From contig NC_069368.1 in NCBI RefSeq assembly GCF_021730395.1, positions 68,081,501 through 68,145,500 of the forward strand: a stretch of DNA of 64,000 nt, written 5' to 3'. The stretch's first letter is position 1, and the number at the start of each line of letters is the position of its first letter. The notes beneath the pieces are model-generated. The model was not told where the DNA came from. It did not search any database and saw only the letters and a list, made by a program, of their open reading frames with translations. Of the stretch, positions 46,301 to 53,459 are shown piece after piece. Source of the DNA: Mercenaria mercenaria (taxonomy: Eukaryota; Mollusca; Bivalvia; Venerida; Veneridae). The position numbers and the translations under genes were made by a program.

Positions 46301-49300
46301 TTTAAATATTTGCACTCAGGTCGAAGAGGCTACAGTATGATGATACGATGAAATAAGTAGAAGGAATGATAGTACGATTATACGTAGCAAAAAAAAAACC
46401 GACAAAAACGCGATGCAAAAGTGCAAATTGACATGGTTTTTCAACAAAAATTTTTGGGGAATTTTTCGCATTGTTTTATCGCGCTGGGCATTTCCCCCAT
46501 GTTCATTGCATTCCGGTTTACTGAAGGGGGGTAAAAAGGGTGATCCTTAAAACCCCGATGTCTTTACCTAAATATTTCAAAAAAAAACATTAAAAAATTT
46601 AATGACTTTTGTTTTGAACTGAATTGTTTTGCCTCGATCTTTGCTTTGCAAAAAAACTTTCAGTGTGTCGGTTTAAAGAAGTCGTGCTTTGGACGTTAAA
46701 AAGGTAGTCATAATAGATGTACAAACACGAGACAAAATTTTTACGGCTTTACACTTTACAAAGAATGGATTTTTTTGTGGTTAGTTACTTACAAAATAAA
46801 ATGGATAGTTTGAATGCTTTTTGGTAAGTAACTAGTGAAATTAGATTATAAGAGCCATTAAATTTAACATTTTTTTTTGTTTTTTTTTTTTGTGTATTAA
46901 AAAAACATTAATAATTATAAGCCCCATTTGTACGAGCCCCTTTTTTAGTCATTCCTAGGTGGTTAATAAAGGTTGTGGTTTAAAATATAAATTTTCATGT
47001 TTTGGGAGTGTACTCCGGAACATGAAAACACGCCGAAAAGAGCAGTGATGTGATATGCGAAGTATCTTTTTAGTGAGTTTTGCCCCAGCGGGTAAGATTA
47101 CTCTCAAGTTTTTATTACATCAGACAAAACAAGGTGGAATCTTCTCTTTCGAAATGGTTTGTGGCCATTCCGCGAAACAGTGCATCTAAATCTTCTTCCA
47201 CTGTCTCCTAAAACAAAGCAAAAAAGAAAAACTGTAACCTTCAGTACTTTGTCTAGTAAACTATTTGTGATCAGCGATCAAAAGTTATGAAAAGTATATT
47301 AATAATTATTCTAAGCCAATTGCCTATGTACCGCTTTCTTTAAAAACAAACACACAAAAAGACAAAAATACTTTAACTATTTTTACCAGCATTTCAGGAT
47401 GAGGTAGCCCGACATCGCGGGACAGACCGTCTCAAAACTCTAGCATTTGATTGGTTGTCCCTGAGATTAGTTTGAAATTGACCCTGGCTAGGTTCTGCTC
47501 AGTTTGGTATCCAAACATATTTTATAAAATTGGGCCAATGCTCATGTCCGGGAAAGGGAGGTTTATAACAGTTTCTTCACTTTTTCCCAGCTGTCTTACC
47601 CTGGGGTTCCGTAGCTGTTACACAGTTGAGTGTTGGTACGCCTGTGAGAGTTTGGGGGGGGGTCTACGGCAAAAATTCATGTAGTTTCGTCGAAAAAAGA
47701 AAATTTTAGGTTTTTTTGCACATCCAAAAAGGGTTTAGTTAGTTTTTGGTCCGTAAATATTTTCTAGTTAATGAAAAGTTTCAGATGTGTTATTATTTCG
47801 GGCTTTACGAAGCGGTTAAGCTGCGAAAAATTTAAAAAAAAATTACATTCATCCCAGTAATTTTGAAAAATTGTTATGACATAAACCTATAGTCTTTCAA
47901 TAGGTTAATTTAACACTTACCCCCACAACCAGGGGTCACCAAAGTGTGTCCCAACCCCATAGCTGCCGCTTGAAATTAGGAAGACCCCCGGGGTGTTTCT
48001 GGGGTTTTAGCCCTTTTTCACTTCTTTGCTGTAAAAAAGTTTTAAAACTAAATTCTTTAAGTTCATTCCTTCTACGTCTAAAGTATTTTAGTTTTGTCCA
48101 AAAAATTTTAACATAAAAAAGGGTTTTATGTTTTTCAAAACGTATTGATAGAAAGGTTTGATATTACAGTAAAACCAAGCTTTACCATTATTTGACTGCA
48201 TATATGGATATTTCTCCTTGAAAGCATATGGCGTAACACTGGTGTCGAGCCATATCGGTAGCCCCTCGTAGAACATATTTTTGAAATAAAAAATAGTTTT
48301 TTTTTATATTTTGTGTACTTTTTTGTCATATCGGTACCCAATGTTTTTTACATATCAATTGGCATTTTTTGGAATTAAATTGACGCGTCAAAAGGCGGGG
48401 CTTGATCATTCGCGTGCAGCGTAACCAAGATTAGTTGTTTAAGACAGCCCTTTTTATGCAGTATTAATTTTCATTAGTTGCGTTGGTCAAAAATTTATTA
48501 TGAAGAAAATATTAACTTTTTTAAGACAGATCAGTGTGTGCCCATTCAAACAGTCCACTTTTTTTTAAGTATAGTACCTTTCTGTAAATAAATTTTTGGG
48601 TAAGAAAATACACCTGATATTTCAGTTTACCTCTTAGTTCGTTTTTTTAATTTTAAAGTCTTAAAGCGGAAAAAAATTCCCAAAAATATCAGACAATGGT
48701 GAATTCGTTCCCAAAAAATAATTCTTACGGGGAATAACTCTTTTCCGTGAATGTTTAAGATCTGTTCGTCCGTTAGACTGGGGTTTTCTCCCGCTTCCCG
48801 GGCGGCAATCAAATTATGCCACGAAACCAAAAAATGCCCAAAAGAAACAGGAAGGGGTTTTTGTGACCGTGGGTTGCCCATTGCGCAATAATTACAAAAA
48901 TTTTTTTGAAATTTCTTAACGCAGAGATGTACTTCCAAAAGCAGGGTTCAATTTTTCACTTTGTAGGCCTTCTCTTTAAAAATATATGCTTTCTTGAGCA
49001 TTAAAAAAATTTCTCTTTGTCTGAAAAAGATAAGATTATCTCACGGTTTTTTAAAAAATTTCGTAACCCGTGAATAAACTGGCCCCAAAAATCAAAAAAA
49101 TGTGATTACGTTTAAAACCAAAATTTGAATGATGAAAAATGACATTTATTTTTAGAAAAAATATGGTAAAAGGGTGAATAAATTCCGTGAAACCTGACAC
49201 TGGTTCAACTTTGTGTCCTGGGGGGTACAGGGGTTAGCAAATGGAAAAAGCCCGAATTATCCCGGAAACTGTGGTTTGGGTTTATGCCGACGTCCGCCTT

Positions 49301-52300
49301 TTAAAGACCTTTAGCGTCTGCCCAAGCTTTATTTTGGGCCGTTTATAATTGCCATCCCGAAAGGTGTTATTTCATTCAGCTGGAAAAAGTATTTGCAAAT
49401 CATCGCTGAGCAATTTAAGTTCCAGACACGCCGTTCTTACTCGATAACTTTGGATGGGTATCGAATTGTATCCTCTTATAATACTAGTAATAAACTTGAG
49501 GATATTATCAAAATAGTACCGTCATGCATTTATTTTTTTAAATAAAAAAATGTTGTGGATTACAAAAACGAGTCAGAAAAGGTCGAAAAACCCGGGCATT
49601 TATTTAATGAAACAACTCCCAACGTTTGTCCGGAATTTTAGTACAGTTCTTTTATTTATTATTATTAAAAAAGTACGGCAAAATTTAGAAAAGGGAAACA
49701 ATCGAAATTATACCCGTTTGTTCGGGTTGTTTGGAGAATTCCAGTTCTTTGATCATTACGTTCCTCCTGAACGTCTTTTGACATTGCCTTTTTTTGAGGT
49801 TCGAACTTGGGGGGGCCTTTGGGTACACGAACCTTTAAAAACTTTTGGGCAAATGGGGCTTTGCGAATCAACTATTCTCGACAAATTTGCTGGCCTGGTA
49901 TTTAGAGAGAAGTGTATATTCACATTATTGAGACGTTTTTATTTTTTTTCCTGTATTTTTTTTATTAAATACCGTTCAGAATACTTTTGTACTTTTATAC
50001 CCATAAATTATTGGTGGTGGCTGTGTGCGTGTTTTGATTGTTTAAAATTTGATATTGTTGTCTTTTGTGTTTCGGTTGTTTTTGGGTTTTTTTGTTTGTT
50101 TGTTTTTGGGTTTACGCCGTTTTTTAACTGTTTTTTGTTTTGAACGGCGGGCAGTTAAACCTAACCCGTGGTCCGGTTTGTACCAGTACAAACCCGTTCT
50201 CCCCAAATAACTGCCCAAATTCCCCCCTGAAAGAGGTGGAGGAGAAAGATTTCAGACACAATGTTTTTTATAAATTGCCGGGGAACTACGCCCGCACAGG
50301 TCAAACCACGACCCCCGGGTCCGTAGATTGCCTCTTCCCAAACGGGGGGGTGGTTGTTTTTGGGGGTTTAAGGTAAACAAGTTACAGTTTTAAAACATAA
50401 ATGAAGCAATGTTTTTTTAAAAAAAAAATAAAATACCAAAGAAACAACATAGCAGTTCTTCCTGCTCGACGGGGAATCCTGTCGGACCCTGGTGAACGGC
50501 TTTGCTTATGTCAAACGGATTTGGACGGGTTTGGCCGGACGGCATATACACACCATCTCTGTACGCGGCTTTACTCTTTCTTTGGAGACGTGTGTCTGCG
50601 AAAAAGTTTCGAAATTTTAAAAGTGATTTGAAAAATTTTGGAGGGAAAAAAACCAAAAATACTTTGAATGATAAGTTAAAATTTTATTTTTGAATTACAT
50701 CTTCAAGTTTAACTCTGCAATTGTCCCCTGCATTTCCCCGGGGGAATTTCTTTTGTTAGAACCAAAACCCCAAATTTTAGATTTAATAATATAAATTTTT
50801 TATATTAATACGTTTGTGGTATAAAATTCTCTTTGAAAATGCACATTATATCTATCTTGATATTCCAAAATACGTTAGTTACAACAGGATTACGTTTATT
50901 TATTATCACGTTCATACAATAAACTTTACAATCATAGTGCAAAATTTTTAGAAGTTTTTCTAAAAAGGTGTAATTTTTATCAGTATTGAACTTGAATTAC
51001 AAATTATCTTATGTGCTTTAATATTTTTGATAAAATCTTGTTAAAATGTGGAGTGTGTCGTGAAAAAATTTTTTCGAATATGTGCTTTAAAGCCTGATTA
51101 GGCAGAGAATTACGATCAATATAATTACACCTTTAAAATTGTGTTTTTCTGTCTGTTATTTATGAAATCAAAATCTGTTCATAGATGTGAATTTGTAACA
51201 AAAGCAAAAAAAATGTAGTATCTTCGCTATAAAATATTGAGTGATATTTCAATTTACTGTCAGTTTGTTAAAAAATTCTAGAAAATCGCTCTTTCAATAA
51301 AAAGCCTGACAAAACATCTGAAGCAATGAAGCAAAGGTAAATATCTTTATTATGTCTCCCACCACACTGTGGTGTGGGAGACATAAGTCGAACATTTCTC
51401 ATCCGATCTTCACCAAACTTGAAAAAAAATGTGTTTGCCAATAAGTCCTCAGCCAGCTTCGATAATAGCCCCAAACGGCCCAGGGATTCGGAATTTGTCC
51501 TTGAAACTTGTTTTTTTGAAAACAAAGCCTGAAAAATTGATAAGGCAGTTAAGGTCTTGGTGCTGGTTGACTTTCCATTAGGGAAAAAGGCAGTTTTGGG
51601 AAGCGCTTTCCAAAAGCGCTCTAGTTTTTTTATTCATTTCGTATTTAAGGGGTTTTATCTTTGAATTTTTTAAATTTTTTCTCACTAGTTTTAAATTTGT
51701 GCTATGTATAAGAATTATACTTAAGCGCACCGACCTGCCCCTCCCCAGTCCGGGTTGTTCAAATTGTTGTACCAGCCATCATAACTGTATCCTTCAAACT
51801 CAGTACACATGCACTCTGTAAGAAAATTATTTAGCGGCATATATTATACATATTTTGATGTGTTCAATTTCTTATAAAAAATAAAAGATAAGGGTAGATT
51901 TCCCGAGGCAGAGCACCCCAAGACAGCCATAGAACAATGCATCGCAAAGTAGGCCCGCAACGAAAAAAAAACTGCAACGGAAAAATATAGTAGACGGTTT
52001 GCTTTCACATCCTTTAAGAAGACCTGTTTATTTCACATTATTATGCTCTGACGTTCTTACAACTGATATCAGCTAGGAGCTGATTATGCCTAATGAGAAG
52101 AAACTGGGCTGCGGGGTCAGTAATCCGAGTTCGATCCCCATTCTTCTGAAATAATCATTTTTGTATCATAAGTGACATTCAACTGACTTGTCGCAATAAA
52201 AAAATAAAAGATAAGGGTAGATTTCCCGAGGCAGAGCACCCCAAGACAGCCATAGAATAATGCATCGCAAAGTAGGCCCGCAACGAAAAAAAAAAACTGC

Positions 52301-52792
52301 AGCGGAAAAATATAGTAGACGGTTTGCTTTCACATCCTTTAAGAAGACCTGTTTATTTCACATTATTGTGCTCTGACGTTCTTACAACTGATATCAGCTA
52401 GGAGCTGATTATGCCTAATGATAAGAAACTGGGCTTCGGGGTCAGTAATTCCGAGTTCGATTCCCAATCTTCTGAAATAGTCATTTTCGTATCATAAGTG
52501 ACATTCAATCGACCTGTCGTATGACGCAATTATACATGTCGTAAACCAGTAAAATTGCAAACTTTAAGCCTCTTTCTTTCAAAATGAGCATTTACCTAAG
52601 CTATACTTGAGTGATCGCAAGTATAACTACATGAAATAAAGAACATGCGCTGACGTATGATCGATGCGACGTCTTACTGAATATTTGGAAGCAAACTTCC
52701 ATACAAAATGATTGGTCTTCCTTTATTCTATGATAGAAAATGTATTACTTACCAGCCATGATATATATGTAGATTACACCAGTCAGAAACAT
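22089..52792 (-). CDS. DUOX: Dual oxidase (DUOX), NADPH oxidase with peroxidase-homology domain, about 28 exons
   Basis: DUOX transfers electrons from cytosolic NADPH through FAD and two haems across a membrane to oxygen, giving H2O2, and is Ca2+-regulated. Clean exons with agreeing phases: 42049-42198, 40573-40790, 33129-33311, 31526-31754, 31130-31223, 30430-30611, 30051-30147, 29408-29524, 28991-29142, 28404-28634, 26743-26836, 26422-26471, 25931-26212, 25111-25341, 24346-24504, 23909-24064, 22494-22622 and 22089-22211. The protein ends in HHYENF, the usual DUOX C-terminus. Upstream peroxidase exons (47102-51815) are recognisable but frameshifted inside a noisy segment, and the exons expected between 42.2 and 47.1 kb (end of the peroxidase domain) were not resolved. 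DUOX proteins need the maturation factor DUOXA, which is not in this window. The start exon near 52753-52792 is uncertain. Confidence 0.96.
23641..23670. repeat. Perfect 12-bp stem-loop
   Basis: TCCAATAAACAA and TTGTTTATTGGA flank a six-base loop, TGACCC, inside the DUOX intron between the 22494-22622 and 23909-24064 exons. No role is evident; it may be a remnant of a small foldback element. Confidence 0.6.
25663..25900 (+). mobile_element. tRNA-derived SINE (same family as 16795-17062)
   Basis: tRNA-like head (CCGAGTAGATAAGGTCGATG, then GAGTTCGAGTCCCC as B box), then TCCAGGTGCCCGGAACAATG, CCTCCACAAATAAAGTCGAA and CATCGAATGACCTTTAATTG. Lies in the DUOX intron 30 bp from the donor of the 25931-26212 exon. 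Confidence 0.75.
25931..29142 (-). CDS. DUOX: DUOX transmembrane haem-domain exons
   Basis: Exon 28991-29142 encodes a cytosolic approach and a helix ([19 protein letters not shown]). Its donor is GTATGT at 28990; the alternative GTCTTA eight bases earlier would break phase with the next exon. Exon 28404-28634 has [16 protein letters not shown] and the haem-ligand helix [12 protein letters not shown]. Exon 26743-26836 contributes [10 protein letters not shown] with another expected ligand. Exon 26422-26471 is 50 bp. Exon 25931-26212 covers [17 protein letters not shown], the ligand-bearing [20 protein letters not shown], and [20 protein letters not shown]. All four bis-haem histidine positions appear to be present. 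Confidence 0.95.
27280..27465. mobile_element. MITE with ~45-bp terminal inverted repeats
   Basis: Left GACATTTCTAACGTAAACGT and right ACGTTTACGTTAGAAAGGTC are inverted, and the similarity extends inward through the CGGAATACTGAATCCG region. Total length about 186 bp, no coding capacity. In a DUOX intron. Confidence 0.75.
27735..28375 (+). repeat. TGACCTTGACC-type tandem repeat array
   Basis: Four units with GTGACCTTGACCTTTGC-like starts, AGGGGACTTGG/GGTCTGGGTAC, TCTCATT, CATTTGTGCC, AAAATCCCTTAATGAAT and GCAGAGTTATGGGCCG. It ends with GACGAACGAACGATGGGACGG and GCCGCCGCCAAAGGG, 29 bp before the donor side of the 28404-28634 DUOX exon. Confidence 0.85.
29408..30611 (-). CDS. DUOX: DUOX intracellular loop exons
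   Basis: Exon 30430-30611 ([20 protein letters not shown]) follows the second EF-hand and resembles the helical region after EF2 in DUOX. Exon 30051-30147 is acidic then basic ([27 protein letters not shown]). Exon 29408-29524 is Gly/Ser-rich ([19 protein letters not shown]), a low-conservation linker with possible phosphosites. Phases agree: leftover AG, G, AG and AG are each completed by the next exon. Confidence 0.9.
29765..29865 (-). mobile_element. tRNA-like SINE head
   Basis: On the minus strand, GCAGGTAGTCTAGTGGTTAC has A-box character and GTCGTGAGTTCGAGCCTCAC has a B box, as in Asp/Glu-like tRNA SINE heads. There is no full cloverleaf, so it is a SINE, not a tRNA gene. In a DUOX intron. 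Confidence 0.6.
31130..31754 (-). CDS. DUOX: DUOX EF-hand exons
   Basis: Exon 31526-31754 has a canonical EF-hand, [20 protein letters not shown]: loop positions 1, 3, 5 and 12 are Asp, Asn, Ser and Glu. Exon 31130-31223 has the second, [19 protein letters not shown], where positions 3 and 5 are Lys and Gln and position 12 is Asp. The first loop should bind Ca2+; the second probably binds weakly or not at all. The exons join in phase (G + AC gives Asp). Confidence 0.95.
31890..33000 (+). repeat. Tandem duplication (~0.6 kb) of a palindrome-headed repeat
   Basis: Two copies, from about 31890 and 32515. Each begins with an inverted pair (CAGTGATTTGTCGTTGAATA against TTTATTCAAGAGCAAATCAC) around GAGTGATATAATAATACGCA, then TTTGCCCGTTTTCAATCGGT, CAGCGCGCC, AATAATTGTGACGTCAGAAC and ATAATTCACTGTTTTCAGCC. 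The second copy has lost part of the inter-arm loop. DUOX intron. Confidence 0.8.
33129..33311 (-). CDS. DUOX: DUOX PH-like region exon 2
   Basis: A 61-codon exon between TTTCAG and GTAAGT in phase 0 at both ends. It reads [20 protein letters not shown] then [17 protein letters not shown]. It continues directly from EYDL of the 40573-40790 exon across a 7.3-kb intron filled with mobile elements, giving [14 protein letters not shown], which aligns with EYDLVLLFNLEEER of human DUOX1. Confidence 0.93.
33458..33738 (+). mobile_element. tRNA-derived SINE with GGCGTTAAACCC tail
   Basis: Head CCCGCCCGGTTAGGTAAATA and GGGGTCGTGAGTTCGATCCC (B box), body ATGTTCTCCGTGACGATTTG and CCTCCACCTCTGATTCATTA, end AAAAACGGCGTTAAACCCCA plus (CAAA)n. 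Plus-orientation member of the 3385-3668 family. Confidence 0.85.
33905..34660 (+). repeat. GATATC-rich degenerate repeat domain
   Basis: Eleven GATATC palindromes occur in about 720 bp, most within GGATATCATAAATTCATTT-like contexts at irregular 20-100 bp spacing, with near variants (GGTATC, GAATATC, GATGTC). About 0.2 are expected by chance at uniform composition. The motif resumes at 39983-40010 beyond the inserted elements (CTAGGATATCACATAAG). No coding frame. Confidence 0.75.
34857..35892 (-). repeat. LTR copy (3' LTR in inferred minus orientation)
   Basis: One of the two near-identical terminal repeats; starts TGTAACACCACCACTGG and ends GTGTTACATCA on the plus strand. A 101-codon frame inside it recurs in the other copy only because the LTRs are duplicates. 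Confidence 0.88.
37890..38264 (-). CDS. Uncharacterised basic ORF in gag position of the LTR element
   Basis: A 124-codon frame begins about 270 bases inside the inferred 5' [23 protein letters not shown], rich in Lys/Arg ([26 protein letters not shown]). The position suits a gag-like or accessory protein, but there is no recognisable capsid or zinc-knuckle motif. It may be fortuitous. Confidence 0.3.
   Translation of the reverse strand: MAKYCSINNELKVRKRRMLIIKKTDKKNGKELYDKYGTTVGAGQRIAQRKQIVIKTCNRAVLQKIATAGTQVNVSKEEGRYIDSRNSCKVISKEGKKMQNSSNKMRLVTVQIYPLNHNGSCSKS
38534..39567 (-). repeat. LTR copy (5' LTR in inferred minus orientation)
   Basis: Matches 34857-35892 almost base for base. In the inferred orientation it is the 5' LTR, with the primer-binding-site-like TGG immediately inside at 38531-38533. 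Confidence 0.88.
40573..40790 (-). CDS. DUOX: DUOX PH-like region exon 1
   Basis: The 218-bp exon reads [20 protein letters not shown], then [18 protein letters not shown] and KLQEYDL. It corresponds to the cytosolic region between the first membrane helix and the EF-hands, where DUOX proteins have a PH-like fold. Acceptor TTACAG at 40791; donor GTTAGT at 40572. Confidence 0.92.
41938..42198 (-). CDS. DUOX: DUOX first transmembrane segment exon(s)
   Basis: Exon 42049-42198 is certain: it has [20 protein letters not shown], the conserved linker before the first helix, then [11 protein letters not shown]. The following 33-bp exon (41938-41970, [10 protein letters not shown]) fits in phase and supplies the basic juxtamembrane stretch, separated by a 78-bp intron with a TATTCAG acceptor. 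With that splice the hydrophobic segment is only about 14 residues, short for a helix, so a different or additional exon may be used. The 42049-42198 exon is solid, the 33-bp one tentative. Confidence 0.75.
42250..43000. other. DUOX intron, no feature seen
   Basis: Ordinary AT-rich intron sequence upstream of the 42049-42198 exon. It is clean up to about 43.0 kb, where the text becomes homopolymer-rich. Confidence 0.4.
47102..51815 (-). CDS. DUOX: DUOX peroxidase-homology domain exons (frames disrupted)
   Basis: In gene order: 51735-51815 ([20 protein letters not shown]), 50437-50595 ([31 protein letters not shown]), 49714-49894 (GQQI start, [20 protein letters not shown]), about 49180-49379 (QLNEIT, AWADALR after a shift), about 48690-48905 ([34 protein letters not shown]), 48186 to about 48272 ([20 protein letters not shown]), 47921 to about 47995 (GHTLVTPG after a shift, with the proximal haem His of animal peroxidases) and 47102-47207 ([17 protein letters not shown]). 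The splice phase between the first three is right (G + AC gives Asp; G + GC gives Gly). The others need one or more frame changes to read the family sequence. A possible fragment of the later peroxidase domain (SLETTGPF) lies near 44430-44500. Confidence 0.88.
50088..50355 (-). mobile_element. tRNA-derived SINE, garbled copy
   Basis: GTTTGTTTTTGGGTTTACGC, GAACGGCGGGCAGTTAAACC, GTACCAGTACAAACC, GAGGTGGAGGAG and AGATTTCAGACACAATG follow the family at 3385-3668 in order but with many small indels. Useful as an internal ruler of local error. Confidence 0.75.
51350..51640. mobile_element. MITE-like repeat with GTCTCCCACACC palindrome
   Basis: TGTCTCCCACCACACTGTGG and TGTGGGAGACATAAG form a hairpin, followed by TCATCCGATCTTCACCAAAC, GGATTCGGAATTTGTCCTTG and an end AAAAGCGCTCTAGTTT. 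I recall this as a common bivalve dispersed repeat. Frames through it are not genes. Confidence 0.6.
51875..52505 (+). repeat. Tandem duplication (~310 bp) of a repeat with B-box-like end
   Basis: Two copies (from about 51880 and 52198) share AAAATAAAAGATAAGGGTAG, TTTCCCGAGGCAGAGCACCC, AAGTAGGCCCGCAACG, GGAAAAATATAGTAGACGGT and CAGCTAGGAGCTGATTATGC. Each ends with TAATCCGAGTTCGATCCCCA, a B-box-like motif. They differ at only a few positions. DUOX intron 1. Confidence 0.85.
52753..52792 (-). CDS. DUOX: Candidate DUOX start exon
   Basis: Just upstream of a good donor (CTG|GTAAGT) are two ATGs. One at 52790-52792 gives a signal-peptide-like start, [13 protein letters not shown], but joining it to the 51735-51815 exon produces an immediate TGA. 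The other, at 52757-52759, gives M-A-E and continues in frame into [17 protein letters not shown] but has no signal peptide, which DUOX normally needs. Either a base is wrong in this area or the real start exon lies elsewhere. Confidence 0.4.
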
Positions 52793-52854
52793 TTTCGTAT
52801 CTATGCTTAAAAAGTACTTAATATTATTTAAAGATTCACAAATACAATTATCTT

Positions 52855-53007
52855 TTATTGATCACATTCATCACAAAATACGACTGCATATCCCTGTTGT
52901 TTTTTTATATCATCCTCCTCGTGTAAATGTATCAAAGCTCGTGATTCATCGGATGAATATGAAGTAGATCTCTCTTCACTCAGACTTCCGCTTGATCTTC
53001 TCTTCAT
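52855..53007 (-). CDS. Small ORF ending at an AATAAA
   Basis: Fifty codons, MKRRSSGSLSEERSTSYSSD ending VVFCDECDQ, with the stop inside CAATAAAAG. Acidic/Ser-rich and not recognised. It could be a terminal exon of an upstream minus-strand gene, because AAG near its start is a possible acceptor, or chance. It lies 60 bp upstream of the candidate DUOX start exon. Confidence 0.25.
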   Translation of the reverse strand: MKRRSSGSLSEERSTSYSSDESRALIHLHEEDDIKKQQGYAVVFCDECDQ

Positions 53008-53142
53008 GTTGTAATAAAACTTCCTATCCACATCATTAAAGTGCTTTACATTTGTCCACTTCGATCAGACAATTCGAAACTACATTTATTAATAAATAAT
53101 AAACTACAAACAATTTATCATTATTATGCCCGTGTTTCATTT

Positions 53143-53400
53143 TTAAGGATTAGTTGAAAATTGGACTGTACGAACAATTCGTGAGAGTTTGTTTTTCTGT
53201 AGGGATAACGCATGTTTTTTTCGTGTTATAACATCTGCAGAATCCCGAGGGATTAACTGATTAACAGATAAATTACCTTTCAACGTCATTAAATTTCCAT
53301 GAAGCGCGCGGGAATGTCTACGTTGTTTTTTCATGTTGACGTCATTTCCTTTTGAATTATCCGTATGTTTTGGGGCCGTAATGCGTTTACGCTTTGCCAT
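53143..53400 (-). CDS. Small basic hypothetical protein (85 aa)
   Basis: Starts at the ATG at 53398-53400: MAKRKRITAPKHTDNSKGND, then KKQRRHSRALHGN, LSVNQLIPRDSADVITRKK and LSRIVRTVQFSTNP, stop TAA. It has 20-25% Lys/Arg with an N-terminal NLS-like KRKR, so a nuclear protein is plausible. The composition looks like coding sequence rather than noise, but I do not recognise a family. AATAAA-like AATAAATG lies about 50 bases downstream. Confidence 0.4.
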   Translation of the reverse strand: MAKRKRITAPKHTDNSKGNDVNMKKQRRHSRALHGNLMTLKGNLSVNQLIPRDSADVITRKKHALSLQKNKLSRIVRTVQFSTNP

Positions 53401-53459
53401 ATAAAAATGTGTTTTAAAAACACGTGAGCGCGAGAATCTCTCTGTCAACACACGCTTTC

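Larger units (their letters stand above)
43000..51700. other. Low-quality / error-rich consensus segment
   Basis: From about 43.0 kb runs such as TTTTTTTGGGGTTTTTTGGG and many C5-C6, G5-G8, A7+ and T8+ homopolymers appear. DUOX exons here carry repeated frame changes, and the SINE copy at 50088-50355 is garbled in the same way. The exon at 51735-51815 and everything right of it, and everything left of 43.0 kb, read cleanly. Most consistent with an unpolished long-read patch. Confidence 0.7.

Noticed and set aside
47921-49894. Peroxidase domain treated as a pseudogene.
   Set aside because: Exon order, splice phases at several junctions and downstream intact exons argue for one working gene with consensus errors; the noise also affects introns and a SINE.
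49550-50143. A 197-codon plus-strand frame.
   Set aside because: It is antisense to DUOX peroxidase exons and runs through a poly-T-rich noisy stretch (Phe-rich), so it is a shadow.
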